A stretch of 24,496 bases of DNA from positions 1-24,496 of the IMG/VR virus record IMGVR_UViG_3300042398_001160. One strand, 5' to 3'. The stretch comes from a virus. Below, piece after piece: positions 1 through 8,012 of this stretch. Each line of letters begins with the position of its first letter. Positions within the stretch are counted from its first letter, which is position 1. A model generated the notes under the pieces. That model did no database searches and was not told the DNA's origin. It was given only the letters and a program-made list of their open reading frames with translations. The position numbers and the translations under genes were made by a program.

Positions 1-830
1 ATGTAGTTATCAACTTCTACCGGTGGAATATTACCAATATCAATTTTAAATATTCTTTTTTCAGGTGCTCTCATAATACGATGGATTAACATCGCATCTT
101 CCATAAGAGATAATTGTTTCCAAATTCGTCTAGCCCCTTCTACCATTGATTTACCATAAGGTAGAAAGTTCGTATCAGATAACATACGAAAGTGAGCCAT
201 TTCATATTGCTCATATTCTTTTTTACCAAACCTATCCATTTCTACCTTATACTTAACGTAGTTTTGGTTGTTAGGGTCAGTACCTTCCAATCTCTCTACA
301 TTGTAAATTGAATGTGGCATACAATTGATAACTCCTTTACCTTCTGCAATTTCTAATGCTAAGAAAGCATCGCCATATTTTACTAAGTTTCTAACCCAAG
401 GCCATAAGTTGAATTCTATATTCAATACATCATAAAATAGGTTGTGTAATAATTCTCTTACGTTTTCATTTGTAGATTTAATCTGAATTACATCCCCATA
501 TTCATTCTTAGTTGTAGATTCATCCGCATATATATCTAATGCAGATGATATAATTGGGTCACTATCCATAGCATCATAATCTCTAAAAAGTTCTCTACGA
601 ACTTGATGGTATGCCATTGATTGAGCACCCTGCTGAGTTTCATAATAAGACCTTTGTAACTTTGTATATCTATCTCTAAGATTTACGAAGTTAGTATTAT
701 ATTGACGGTCTTCAGTATCTACAACTTTTCTCTTACCATCTTTATCAACCGTTACAATCGCATTGGTTGAAAATAGTTTTTTAAGTCTACCAAAGAAATT
801 CCTATCGTCTATTTGTTGTTCTTCTGCCAT
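1..830 (-). CDS. Portal protein, gp20-like (N-terminal part, runs off the window)
   Basis: N-terminal 276 residues of a T4 gp20-type portal, the dodecameric ring at the head vertex through which DNA is packaged. Start is the ATG whose complement lies at 828-830, 8 bases after the stop of the preceding gene; the frame is open to base 1, so the C-terminal half is outside the window. Visible support: an early MAEEQQIDDRNFFGRLKKLF segment, a helical middle, and a stretch near residues 250-273 (IMRAPEKRIFKIDIGNIPP) that closely resembles the conserved RAPERRxFYIDxGNLP signature of T4-like portals. The leader AAAATAAATT has no Shine-Dalgarno sequence. The gene follows TerL and one small protein, fitting the late head module of T4-like phages, but sheath and tube genes (18, 19) that separate 17 from 20 in T4 are absent here. 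Confidence 0.93.
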   Translation of the reverse strand, partial: MAEEQQIDDRNFFGRLKKLFSTNAIVTVDKDGKRKVVDTEDRQYNTNFVNLRDRYTKLQRSYYETQQGAQSMAYHQVRRELFRDYDAMDSDPIISSALDIYADESTTKNEYGDVIQIKSTNENVRELLHNLFYDVLNIEFNLWPWVRNLVKYGDAFLALEIAEGKGVINCMPHSIYNVERLEGTDPNNQNYVKYKVEMDRFGKKEYEQYEMAHFRMLSDTNFLPYGKSMVEGARRIWKQLSLMEDAMLIHRIMRAPEKRIFKIDIGNIPPVEVDNY

Positions 831-838
831 AATTTATT

Positions 839-1276
839 TTACCATTTTCTACAGCTCCAGTAGTTTGCTTTTGTTCTTGGACCGGGATTATCACAATTCA
901 TTCTAGCTCTGAATGATTTTCTAGCAGCTGGATTTGATTTTCTAATCTTCATTCCTTTTTGTCCAAAGTTTACTTTAATTACCTTACCTGTTTTTGGATT
1001 CTTAACATATACCTTAAATTTCTTAACATCACCCTGCATTGGTTTACCCAATTTTACTTCTCTACCCTGATATTCTGCTTCGAATACACAAGGACAATTA
1101 GCTTCAGTTAGTTCGTTTGAGTATGATTTTAAAAAGTTAATAAAATCATCCATATCTTCTTGCTCAACATCCAATTCATCATAATCATCAATTGGATTAT
1201 CTTGCGGAGTATCCCCCATAGAATATGCATTATCTACATATTCATCTTCATTTAGGATATTTGTTAATCTAATCAT
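839..1276 (-). CDS. Small conserved virion-associated protein of unknown function, possibly head-internal
   Basis: 145 residues, function not recognised. The N-terminal half is strongly acidic (about residues 20-45, rich in D/E); the C-terminal half is basic and ends in a compact Cys/Trp motif: a KVNFGQKGMKIRK strand, then RKSFRARMNC, PGPRTKANYWSC and a final RKW. I know this C-terminal motif as recurrent in marine T4-like phage genomes, where it remains unassigned. Cys at CPC (residues 61-63), NC and SC could bind metal. The extreme N-terminus reads MIRLTNILNE, with an I/L-x-E pattern of the kind cleaved by the T4 prohead protease gp21, so a role as a packaged or core protein is possible (inference). 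It sits between TerL and portal with its own 52-base AT-rich leader, so it is probably expressed late with head genes. Confidence 0.8.
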   Translation of the reverse strand: MIRLTNILNEDEYVDNAYSMGDTPQDNPIDDYDELDVEQEDMDDFINFLKSYSNELTEANCPCVFEAEYQGREVKLGKPMQGDVKKFKVYVKNPKTGKVIKVNFGQKGMKIRKSNPAARKSFRARMNCDNPGPRTKANYWSCRKW

Positions 1277-1328
1277 AGAATTTGTATTTTGACATTATAT
1301 AACATAAATATGGTAATTTATCAAAACC

Positions 1329-2924
1329 CTACAACCATTGAGTTAAATCTTCCATACTATCCCCAATTTGCATCTTCCATGGATTATCTTCCATATTACT
1401 ACCACCATATACACCGGAGTGTTGCATGTTTGATGATATACCACCCATAGCCCTTTTAGTTAAATCAATACCTTCTTGCTTTAAACGAAGTGCGGTATCT
1501 CTAACCCACAATCCAATACAAAATGCCATTACCAAGTCATCATTATAACTTTTCATAGCTTCAGCCCTACCATTGTTGAATATAAAAGTAAATAACTCAT
1601 CTATTAAACGATTGGAACGAACAGTCACTGCTTTTTCTCTAAAGTATTCATCTAATTTAGAAATAATAAGGGGTCTAGTCTTAGATGTGGTAGAAAATCC
1701 AGCTACCATCTGCCTTTCATCTGCTCGGTATTTGTTTCTCATTTGATTTTCTACATCCACATACTTTAAATCCTTACTCATATAGAATAGGTTTTTGTAT
1801 GCTCTATCAATCACCTGCTGAATACAAGCCCAACCAATGTTTGCATTCTCTATTACAAGTAGTGCATCATTATATTGTGTGGATAATTCAACTAAGAAGT
1901 TTCCAAAATCTTTTGTATCAACCTTACCTTTATATTCGGCTACCTGTGTACAAGTGTTTATTTCCATAACGTGCGCTGCGGAATAATCCGAACCATCTCC
2001 TCTAGCTACGTCCGCAATAACCATATAAGAACCATTTGCAGTTGGGTATTCCCATCTCCATAAATTACCATCGAACCCAGTTTTCTCTAATGGTTCTTGG
2101 CAAAATGATTCTTTATAGAACATTAATAGTTCCGGTTCAATTACGGTATCACCGGAAGATACGAAGTCACAATCACACTCTTGGGCTGCTTTCTTTGCTC
2201 CCAATAGTTTTTCTTGCTCAGCCCTCCAAGCTTCACCTCTTTCAGGGTGTAAAGTCCAATGTAATTTAATTGTATTGAATGGGTTAGTACCTTCTTCTGC
2301 GTTTAACCAAGTTTTATGAAACCAGTTACCCACACCATTTGGAGTAGAAAGTGCTATACAAGCTCCACCCGTTGATAAGGTAGATTGAGCTGCCACCCAA
2401 ATCTCATCGATATCATCAATGAAGGCGGCCTCATCAAATATAAGAAGTGATAAGGCTTCAGAACGTCCTGCATCAGGAGAACTAGCAATAGCCTTAATTT
2501 GAGAGCCATTATTTAAACGAAGGGAAAGTTTGTTATCTTCCAAAGAACCTCCTTTAAGCCAGCCGGGAAGTAATTCATGCATTACTCTTACCTTTGTTAC
2601 TAAGTTCTTTGCAACATCTTGTTTTGTTGCAATAACCAATACATTATAATCTGAATTAAATATCATTTTCCAAAGTGCATATCCAGCCGATAGGGTTGAG
2701 ATACCAGTTTGACGTGATTTTAAAACTATATTAAATCGATTATCTTTAAATTGTGTTAGAGTTTTTTCCTGAAATGGGAAAAGGTGAAATGGTATCTTAC
2801 CTCTAACAGGATGCTGAATCATACAATACTTCTTCATAAAGTGAATCGGGTCTACCGCACACTTTTTGTATTCTTCTGCTACTATCTCTTTTAGAGATTT
2901 CTTTTGTGTTATACCAGTACTCAT
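1329..2924 (-). CDS. Terminase large subunit, gp17-like
   Basis: 531-residue packaging motor ATPase-nuclease that drives DNA through the portal and cuts the concatemer. ATPase domain: P-loop region SRQTGIST at residues 70-77, Walker B LLIFDEA around 160-166 (D164, E165), coupling motif ALSTPNG near 191-197. Nuclease domain: first acidic residue in IADVARGDGSDYS (D305), second in LLVIEN (E359), third in SYNDDLVMAF (D462/D463); all three RNase H-fold metal positions are present, so the protein looks intact. The P-loop has Ile where the usual Walker A Lys would be, as seen in other distant T4-like terminases that rely on the preceding Arg. Start chosen at ATG 2924, one base after the stop of the upstream gene (TAATATG), so translation is probably coupled. 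Length is close to that of marine gp17 homologues. Confidence 0.95.
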   Translation of the reverse strand: MSTGITQKKSLKEIVAEEYKKCAVDPIHFMKKYCMIQHPVRGKIPFHLFPFQEKTLTQFKDNRFNIVLKSRQTGISTLSAGYALWKMIFNSDYNVLVIATKQDVAKNLVTKVRVMHELLPGWLKGGSLEDNKLSLRLNNGSQIKAIASSPDAGRSEALSLLIFDEAAFIDDIDEIWVAAQSTLSTGGACIALSTPNGVGNWFHKTWLNAEEGTNPFNTIKLHWTLHPERGEAWRAEQEKLLGAKKAAQECDCDFVSSGDTVIEPELLMFYKESFCQEPLEKTGFDGNLWRWEYPTANGSYMVIADVARGDGSDYSAAHVMEINTCTQVAEYKGKVDTKDFGNFLVELSTQYNDALLVIENANIGWACIQQVIDRAYKNLFYMSKDLKYVDVENQMRNKYRADERQMVAGFSTTSKTRPLIISKLDEYFREKAVTVRSNRLIDELFTFIFNNGRAEAMKSYNDDLVMAFCIGLWVRDTALRLKQEGIDLTKRAMGGISSNMQHSGVYGGSNMEDNPWKMQIGDSMEDLTQWL

Positions 2925-2925
2925 A

Positions 2926-3609
2926 TTAATCGATAGGTGGTTTAACTAAATCGTAACTTTTATCTTTTAGTTTATCCCACGCTTCGTTTCTTAGTTTGGT
3001 TGCCTGTTGGATTTCTTCTTTAAAATTTGTAATATCCGTTAGTATCTCAGCTTTAAGTTCATCTACGTTTCGCTCCATACTCCATTTTTCAATCGTACCA
3101 TCTTCTTGAACCATGTCATACGTTTGTTTGGCATCGTTATAAGCCTGTTGGAATTGAGCTACTACATCCTTACCATATGCAATCATATTATTGTATATTT
3201 TATAATCTTCATATGCTTCCCACAAACCATCATATTTAATTTGAGCTTCTCTTTTTGCTAAACAAGTTATACAATATCCAGTTTTAGATATTAATTTTTT
3301 ATCTACTCTACCTAATTTAATTGTGTTACAATCATCTGCTTTACAACTGTTTAACTTATCTAAGTAAGCTCTTGTTTCAGCCATAATATCACCCAATTCC
3401 GAAAATTCTATTCTACCACCTTCGGTTTGTTCCCAAGATTTGCCATTTTCATCTGTCCATTTTTCACCAACCTTACGTTTTATAATTTCTTTATCTGCTC
3501 CTGAAAATGATATTTGTGTGTTTTTTTCGTACTCACCACCACTCAATACCATATTTACCAACTTTCTACGAGTTGGATGCATAAACTTTTTATTGAATTC
3601 CTTTGCCAT
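2926..3609 (-). CDS. Zinc-ribbon-like/coiled-coil protein in the small-terminase position
   Basis: 227 residues, not confidently recognised. Three parts are visible: a basic N-terminus (residues 1-60) with HPTRRKLVNMVLSGG and a small β-rich RKVGEKWTDENGKSWEQ segment; a middle C-x4-C ... C-x2-C arrangement (SCKADDC, then GYCITC about 23 residues later) that looks like a zinc ribbon; and a long charged helical C-terminal half (about residues 120-220) likely to form a coiled coil. It ends one base before the TerL start, which is where gp16 (small terminase) lies in T4. The sequence does not resemble T4 gp16, so a DNA-recognition role in packaging is inference from position, the putative zinc site and the basic N-terminus. 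It has its own leader containing the 19-base element described separately. Confidence 0.75.
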   Translation of the reverse strand: MAKEFNKKFMHPTRRKLVNMVLSGGEYEKNTQISFSGADKEIIKRKVGEKWTDENGKSWEQTEGGRIEFSELGDIMAETRAYLDKLNSCKADDCNTIKLGRVDKKLISKTGYCITCLAKREAQIKYDGLWEAYEDYKIYNNMIAYGKDVVAQFQQAYNDAKQTYDMVQEDGTIEKWSMERNVDELKAEILTDITNFKEEIQQATKLRNEAWDKLKDKSYDLVKPPID

Positions 3610-3624
3610 ATTACTTACGATATA

Positions 3625-3643
3625 TTTGTATATATAAGTATAT
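3625..3643 (-). promoter_or_regulatory. Repeated AT-rich element upstream of the zinc-ribbon gene, candidate late promoter
   Basis: On the minus strand this reads ATATACTTATATATACAAA, ending 15 bases before the start codon at 3609. The identical 19 bases occur at 6866-6884 before another gene, and a 16/19 match occurs at 12216-12234. Repetition at a similar distance (13-21 bases) from three start codons is what I see; promoter function, and which RNA polymerase would use it, is inference. Confidence 0.45.
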
Positions 3644-3660
3644 CAAAATCAAGAAAACAA

Positions 3661-6426
3661 TTAACTATCGAAAAATATTCCTAAAATTTGGTTAAGCGGT
3701 GCGAATGCACCTGTTAGTTTGTAGGTGTTACCATTATATACAAATACAATACCTTCGTTTGGTACAATTTTATCAAATCCACCTAATGCGTTTAAACGTT
3801 GTAGTTCTAATTTAAGTTTTTCAATCTTTTTAGGGTCACCACTTGCTTTTACTTGTTGAATCGTAGATTCCAAACGTGCTACCATTTGTCTTTTTGCTGA
3901 TTCTGGATTTGCCGTAAGTACCGAGCTCATAAATGATAATACATCGGCACCAACTCCTAAGAATATCTCCTCAAATCTCATTAGGTTTTGTTTTGATATC
4001 TTTTGTTGGTCTTGTTTATCAGTTTGCTCAGCCCAATCTTTTAATTTAGGGTCTTGTATTGTTGCTATTCTGAATGATTTATCACCGAATGCCCATCTCT
4101 TTACTAATCCTATTTTTTCTTGTGCATCTAATTTCTTTCCACCTTTTTCTACAAACTTACTCCACCAAGCCTGATGGTATTCTCCCACACCATCATTATC
4201 AGATAGTCCAAACTCCGATTGTAATTTAGAAATCATTCCTAAATACTTTCCTTGTAATTTGGCTAGTTGTTCTGATTTAGGTAACTTAGTCATTGGTGGT
4301 CCTTGTATTGTGTACTTAGATTGTACATGCGCATTTACTTGCTTAATCATACCACCTAATATAGATGCCGCTTGTTGGTTCTCACCTACAATAGTACCAG
4401 CATCATCATATTCAAATGTACCATGAAATACTAATAGGGGTTGGTTGTAAGGGATTACGTTTACGGATGTTGGATATATTACTTCCAAATTCATAAAACA
4501 TGCACCATCCTTAAAAATCTTCTTTCTTTGTGGTTCGGATAAAGCTGCTATTGCTTTTGATAAATCTTGCATAGCGAAGTTGTAAGCATCAGTTAATCCA
4601 CCTCTACCAGCAAACTTATCTGCTACTTGCCCTATTGTCATAGCACCTTCACCTTTATTCTTTAGATGTGATTTGTTACGAGCTGCTACTAATCTACCAT
4701 TTACCCAACTAATTGCCAATGCCTGACCATCAGTTTTTTCTCTAGCTAATTCCAAATCACCATTCAGTGCTTTAGTTACGATATTTTTAAGGTCACCAAA
4801 AGTAAGATTCATTTGAATATCAAATGGATGATTCATGTGACCATAAGCCCCACCTTCTAATAATAAAGATTCGTTTACTGATTTGCGATTGATATCTCTT
4901 TTTTGTAAAACTAAAGTGTTTATTTGTGAAAATATATCTGCAATATCTTTATTTAATTTTTTTTCATCTGCACTCATTGGAGATTCGATATCAACATTAG
5001 AGTAAAGTTTTTTCTTTTTTGCAATTAATACATCTGCTTTTTTAAGTAAATCAGATTTCACTTTATCCAAATCTTTTAGGATTTCAGATGAAGTTGCTTC
5101 TTTTACAGGTGTGTATTCATCGCCATTATCACCATCCAATTTAGATTTTAACTTCTTTACATCTTTTGGGTCTGGTGCTCCATTAATATATCCACCAGGT
5201 AAAGATAATCCCACACCAGCTCCACCACCTAATCCCATTTCACTCATTATGCTTTCTTCAAACTCATCCATAATTTCATTGATATCTTCTTTCGAAATTA
5301 TAGTATCCTTTTGATTATCAGGTAATTCCCAAAATCTTTTAGGTTTTTCATCAGGATTTTCTCTATAAGCATCTTCCCAATCTTCTACCTTAAATGGGTC
5401 ATCCGCTGGATTTAATGTACTTTGTGTTACATTCTTTAATTTATAGTATGCTTTTCTGAATTGAGTTTCTGTATCTTTTGATTTTCCTCTACCCCTCATA
5501 GCGTCTGCTTTAGGAGTATCCATTTGAGTATATCCACCTTGCTTATACCAATTTTCAGGCTTAGCTGTGTTTAATATTCTAGGTTGTCCATCTGCTACAA
5601 ATGATGTATCAGGCTCATCCTGTCCGCCAAATCCACTATTAGATGCTGTTTCTTTTAATTGCTCTTTTTTAGGGATTCTAAATGTTACTGCTTTTTTACC
5701 ATTAATTGTTGGCATTCCCCATTCATCTTTACCAATTGATTTAACAACAACTTTTTTATTTTTAAACTTACCCATTAACAAAGTATCACCAATATTTACG
5801 TTTAGTTTAATTTCTTCGTTAATACATTCTTTTAATCCCTTTAACTTAAGAGTAATTAATTTGAATATTTGGTCATCGAATTTTGGATATGCTTTTGTAA
5901 AGTTTTTCTTTCGTTCCGCTTCACTACCACTACTTAACCAATAACGCACATCAGTTCCACTAATAGCGTTTGGTTGTGCTGGTGAAGCGTACACATATCC
6001 TTTATCTAAATACCCTTGCTCTACTTTACCTTTATATGGTGTAAAATATTTACCACTTAAACGTGAAGAATCTTTTTCACCTACCACAGTTATAAAACCA
6101 GTAGTATCTGAATCAAATTTATTAAGTATTTCTTGTGGAGCGTATGGATTTTTTATGTTGAAAATTTTGTTTGATGGAATACCAAACATCTTCATCATTA
6201 TTGCTTTCTTTTCCTTAAAATTAAATGGAGATTTTTTTGAATCGGTAACATTAGAAGTTCCGATATATACGTTATCTTTTCCGAATTTGCGTATTAAGTT
6301 TTCATAAGTTGCGTAATGACCCTTATGAAATGGTTGAAAGCGGCCTGAATAGACAACCACCACATCGTCTATCCCAGCCGCTTCTCCCAATATTGTTTCT
6401 ACTAAAAAATTTGACAATCCCTTCAT
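3661..6426 (-). CDS. Fusion of NMN-adenylyltransferase-like domain and nucleic-acid-ligase-like nucleotidyltransferase
   Basis: 921 residues with at least three modules. Residues 21-195: a nucleotidyltransferase α/β-phosphodiesterase-type fold with GRFQPFHKGH (28-37, the HxGH motif) and ISGTDVR (155-161, like the ISxTxxR motif of NMN adenylyltransferases). Residues 208-252: a small SH3-like module (GDTLLMGKFKNKKVVVK) common in marine phage proteins. Residues 260-520: low-complexity/helical linker. Residues 525-921: a domain carrying what look like all covalent-nucleotidyltransferase ligase motifs in order: I = EKTDG (K564), Ia-like RNKS (583-586), III = NLEVIYP (646-652), IIIa = LLVFHG (664-669), IV = EGIVFVY (891-897), V = YKLTG (902-906). 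Known role of these families: NAD synthesis, and strand joining through a lysyl-AMP. The N-terminus has two I/L-x-E sites (LVE at 8-10, LGE at 13-15), as in T4 internal head proteins. The combined function is unknown; it sits between the glycosylation and packaging blocks. Confidence 0.85.
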   Translation of the reverse strand: MKGLSNFLVETILGEAAGIDDVVVVYSGRFQPFHKGHYATYENLIRKFGKDNVYIGTSNVTDSKKSPFNFKEKKAIMMKMFGIPSNKIFNIKNPYAPQEILNKFDSDTTGFITVVGEKDSSRLSGKYFTPYKGKVEQGYLDKGYVYASPAQPNAISGTDVRYWLSSGSEAERKKNFTKAYPKFDDQIFKLITLKLKGLKECINEEIKLNVNIGDTLLMGKFKNKKVVVKSIGKDEWGMPTINGKKAVTFRIPKKEQLKETASNSGFGGQDEPDTSFVADGQPRILNTAKPENWYKQGGYTQMDTPKADAMRGRGKSKDTETQFRKAYYKLKNVTQSTLNPADDPFKVEDWEDAYRENPDEKPKRFWELPDNQKDTIISKEDINEIMDEFEESIMSEMGLGGGAGVGLSLPGGYINGAPDPKDVKKLKSKLDGDNGDEYTPVKEATSSEILKDLDKVKSDLLKKADVLIAKKKKLYSNVDIESPMSADEKKLNKDIADIFSQINTLVLQKRDINRKSVNESLLLEGGAYGHMNHPFDIQMNLTFGDLKNIVTKALNGDLELAREKTDGQALAISWVNGRLVAARNKSHLKNKGEGAMTIGQVADKFAGRGGLTDAYNFAMQDLSKAIAALSEPQRKKIFKDGACFMNLEVIYPTSVNVIPYNQPLLVFHGTFEYDDAGTIVGENQQAASILGGMIKQVNAHVQSKYTIQGPPMTKLPKSEQLAKLQGKYLGMISKLQSEFGLSDNDGVGEYHQAWWSKFVEKGGKKLDAQEKIGLVKRWAFGDKSFRIATIQDPKLKDWAEQTDKQDQQKISKQNLMRFEEIFLGVGADVLSFMSSVLTANPESAKRQMVARLESTIQQVKASGDPKKIEKLKLELQRLNALGGFDKIVPNEGIVFVYNGNTYKLTGAFAPLNQILGIFFDS

Positions 6427-6460
6427 ATCATATAAATATTGGAGATTATTGTTTTAGTAA

Positions 6461-6844
6461 TTATTTACCAGCTCTCATTTCTTGAGCTTCTTTTTGTTGT
6501 TGCTCAGCAAGTTGCTTTCTACTTAAAGAACCAGGTTGATATTGAAGATATCCTTCTTGTAAATTGATTCTAGCTTGCGGATATTTATCATCTAACGATT
6601 CTAAAGTTGCTTTTAATTCCGCTGATACTAACATAAACTCATCTTCTGATTTTTCTAAAACCTTATCCAATTCAGCTAGTTCTTCATTTAATTCTTTTTT
6701 TCTAATGTAAATGCTACCAAAATCAGTAATTAGCATACTTTGAGTTTTGTTCAAGTCTGAAATTGTTTTTAGTACACTTTCTTCAATTTTTACCGTTTCG
6801 ATTTCAATTGATTGCTTTTGTGGAATTTTATCTAATTCTGCCAT
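6461..6844 (-). CDS. Small coiled-coil protein, paralogue of the gene at 11374-11643
   Basis: 127 residues, highly charged and helical; residues 20-85 look like a continuous coiled coil, followed by a YPxxxINLxEG segment (88-98) and a Gln/Lys-rich tail. It aligns without gaps over about 80 residues with the 89-residue protein encoded at 11374-11643 (offset 15): matching positions include EL, EF (69-70), YP (88-89) and EG (97-98). Proteins of this type are common and uncharacterised in marine phages. It follows the heptose kinase after a 39-base gap that holds a 19-base repeated element, and ends 34 bases before the ligase fusion gene. No catalytic motif is visible; an adaptor or assembly role is only a guess. 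Confidence 0.78.
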   Translation of the reverse strand: MAELDKIPQKQSIEIETVKIEESVLKTISDLNKTQSMLITDFGSIYIRKKELNEELAELDKVLEKSEDEFMLVSAELKATLESLDDKYPQARINLQEGYLQYQPGSLSRKQLAEQQQKEAQEMRAGK

Positions 6845-6865
6845 AAATTTTTGTTTTTTTATTTG

Positions 6866-6884
6866 TTTGTATATATAAGTATAT
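6866..6884 (-). promoter_or_regulatory. Repeated AT-rich element upstream of the 127-residue coiled-coil gene, candidate late promoter
   Basis: Exact second copy of the 19-base sequence at 3625-3643 (minus strand ATATACTTATATATACAAA), ending 21 bases before the ATG at 6844 and touching the stop codon of the upstream kinase gene by one base. Its placement would let the 127-residue gene be transcribed apart from the glycosylation operon. Promoter function is inferred from repetition and position only. Confidence 0.45.
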
Positions 6885-7636
6885 TATTTTTTAGTTTTAA
6901 ACACAGAAACTCCTTTTTCTTTTACAACTTCACCAGCACAATGATTTGCCCATTCAATTGATTCTTCTATGTTTTCGGAATCTAAGTATTTAGATATAAA
7001 TCCAGCTACAAATGTATCACCAGCACCACTAACATCAGCGGTATCTACGGATTGTACTTTAAATGTTTGTGTTTTGTACATAGCACCACCCCTATCTAAT
7101 GTACATATAATTTTGTCAAATAACCAATCATTTTCTTTTATAACTCCAAAGTTGTTTTGAAATTCTTGTCTATTTACTTTGATAAATGTAATATCCTTAC
7201 ACCAATCTCCAAGCCTTTTCTTTGTATCCAAAATAACCAAGCTATGCAATGATGCTATTGTATTGATATCTTCTTCTTTTAAAAATCCCTTACAATAATC
7301 CGATATAACTACTGCATCGTATTTTAGCAAATCAGGCAAGTCGTAAATATCTATTCTATTAGTTGTATCATTCTCATCAACTCGTAAATACAGTTCGTTT
7401 GTATCTTTATTTACATACCTTGTTTTAGTAATCATTCCTTTATCAAAATATGTATCAACATCCAAACCCATTGCCATCAGGTTATTAGCAGTGTTACCGG
7501 CCATACCCAATCCATATGTTTCACTAATTGGAACAAAAACAGGTCCATTTCCTTCTGGAGATTTTCTTTTAGATACTCCGTATTTAAAAATATCCGTACA
7601 TACTTCTCCAATAACTAAAACTTTATTTTCCATCAT
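6884..7636 (-). CDS. D-glycero-β-D-manno-heptose-7-phosphate kinase, HldE domain I-like (PfkB family)
   Basis: 250 residues. PfkB/ribokinase fold matching the kinase half of HldE (RfaE1), which phosphorylates heptose-7-phosphate at C1. Seen: GEVCTDIFKYG near the N-terminus, KRKSPE (23-28, cf. RISPEAPVPV of HldE), GLGMAGNTANNLMAMG (42-57), SDYCKG (112-117, cf. SDYxKG) and the PfkB signature VSGAGDTFVAGF with the catalytic Asp at 207. Usual HldE kinase domains are about 320 residues, so this is a compact version, but the substrate and ATP motifs are kept. It has two adjacent ATGs (7636 and 7633); both overlap the end of the adenylyltransferase gene, so translation is coupled. With that gene it would give ADP-heptose; the isomerase GmhA and phosphatase GmhB are not in the window and would come from the host or elsewhere in the genome. 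Confidence 0.88.
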   Translation of the reverse strand: MMENKVLVIGEVCTDIFKYGVSKRKSPEGNGPVFVPISETYGLGMAGNTANNLMAMGLDVDTYFDKGMITKTRYVNKDTNELYLRVDENDTTNRIDIYDLPDLLKYDAVVISDYCKGFLKEEDINTIASLHSLVILDTKKRLGDWCKDITFIKVNRQEFQNNFGVIKENDWLFDKIICTLDRGGAMYKTQTFKVQSVDTADVSGAGDTFVAGFISKYLDSENIEESIEWANHCAGEVVKEKGVSVFKTKK

Positions 7637-8012
7637 TCAATATCTTAGTTGTACTTACACCTTCTATCTTTTTAAAAAATTCAATATGAGGTATGTATTC
7701 TACTCCAATTATTTCTTCATGTTTATAATCATCACCAATTACCATAATATCAGGCTTCCATTCATATATTCTGTTAATAAGTTCATCATCCGTATCGAAA
7801 GATACAACAGAATCAACATAACGAATAGATGTGATAAAATCCATCCTATCAGATAAGCTGTTAAATGGTCTTGTTTCCCCTTTCTTTTCACTAACTCTTT
7901 TATCCGTGTCCAATCCCACTCTAACAACTCCGAATGATGAAGCATGTTCAAGCAAACGTATATGCCCAATATGTACAATATCAAAAGTACCATTTACCCA
8001 AACTTTTTTCAT
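7623..8012 (-). CDS. D-glycero-β-D-manno-heptose-1-phosphate adenylyltransferase, HldE domain II-like
   Basis: 129-residue cytidylyltransferase-fold enzyme matching the C-terminal half of HldE (RfaE2), which makes ADP-heptose from heptose-1-phosphate and ATP. Seen: NGTFDIVHIGH (8-18, HxGH), KKGETRPFNSLSDRM (cf. LKGDSRPVNPLEQRM of E. coli HldE), DSVVSFDTDD (cf. WVVSFEEDT), PDIMVIGDDYKHEEIIG (cf. PDLLVKGGDYKPEEIAG) and EGVSTTKI (cf. CSTTNI). The glycerol-3-phosphate cytidylyltransferase TagD is the main alternative (same length and some shared motifs), but the RPxN, VVSF and DYKxEEI(I/A)G features and the adjacent heptose kinase favour HldE. In most bacteria the two HldE halves are fused; here they are separate overlapping genes in reverse order (transferase first). 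Its ATG overlaps the stop of the heptosyltransferase as TAATG. Confidence 0.87.
   Translation of the reverse strand: MKKVWVNGTFDIVHIGHIRLLEHASSFGVVRVGLDTDKRVSEKKGETRPFNSLSDRMDFITSIRYVDSVVSFDTDDELINRIYEWKPDIMVIGDDYKHEEIIGVEYIPHIEFFKKIEGVSTTKILNDGK

Noticed and set aside
7739-7993. An 84-codon minus-strand frame inside the adenylyltransferase gene
   Set aside because: It is an out-of-frame shadow with hydrophobic low-quality sequence; the overlapping frame has clear HldE motifs.
7623-8012. Assignment as TagD-type glycerol-3-phosphate cytidylyltransferase
   Set aside because: Same length and fold, but the RPxN, VVSFxxD and DYKxEEIIG segments and the adjoining heptose kinase and heptosyltransferase favour the HldE adenylyltransferase.
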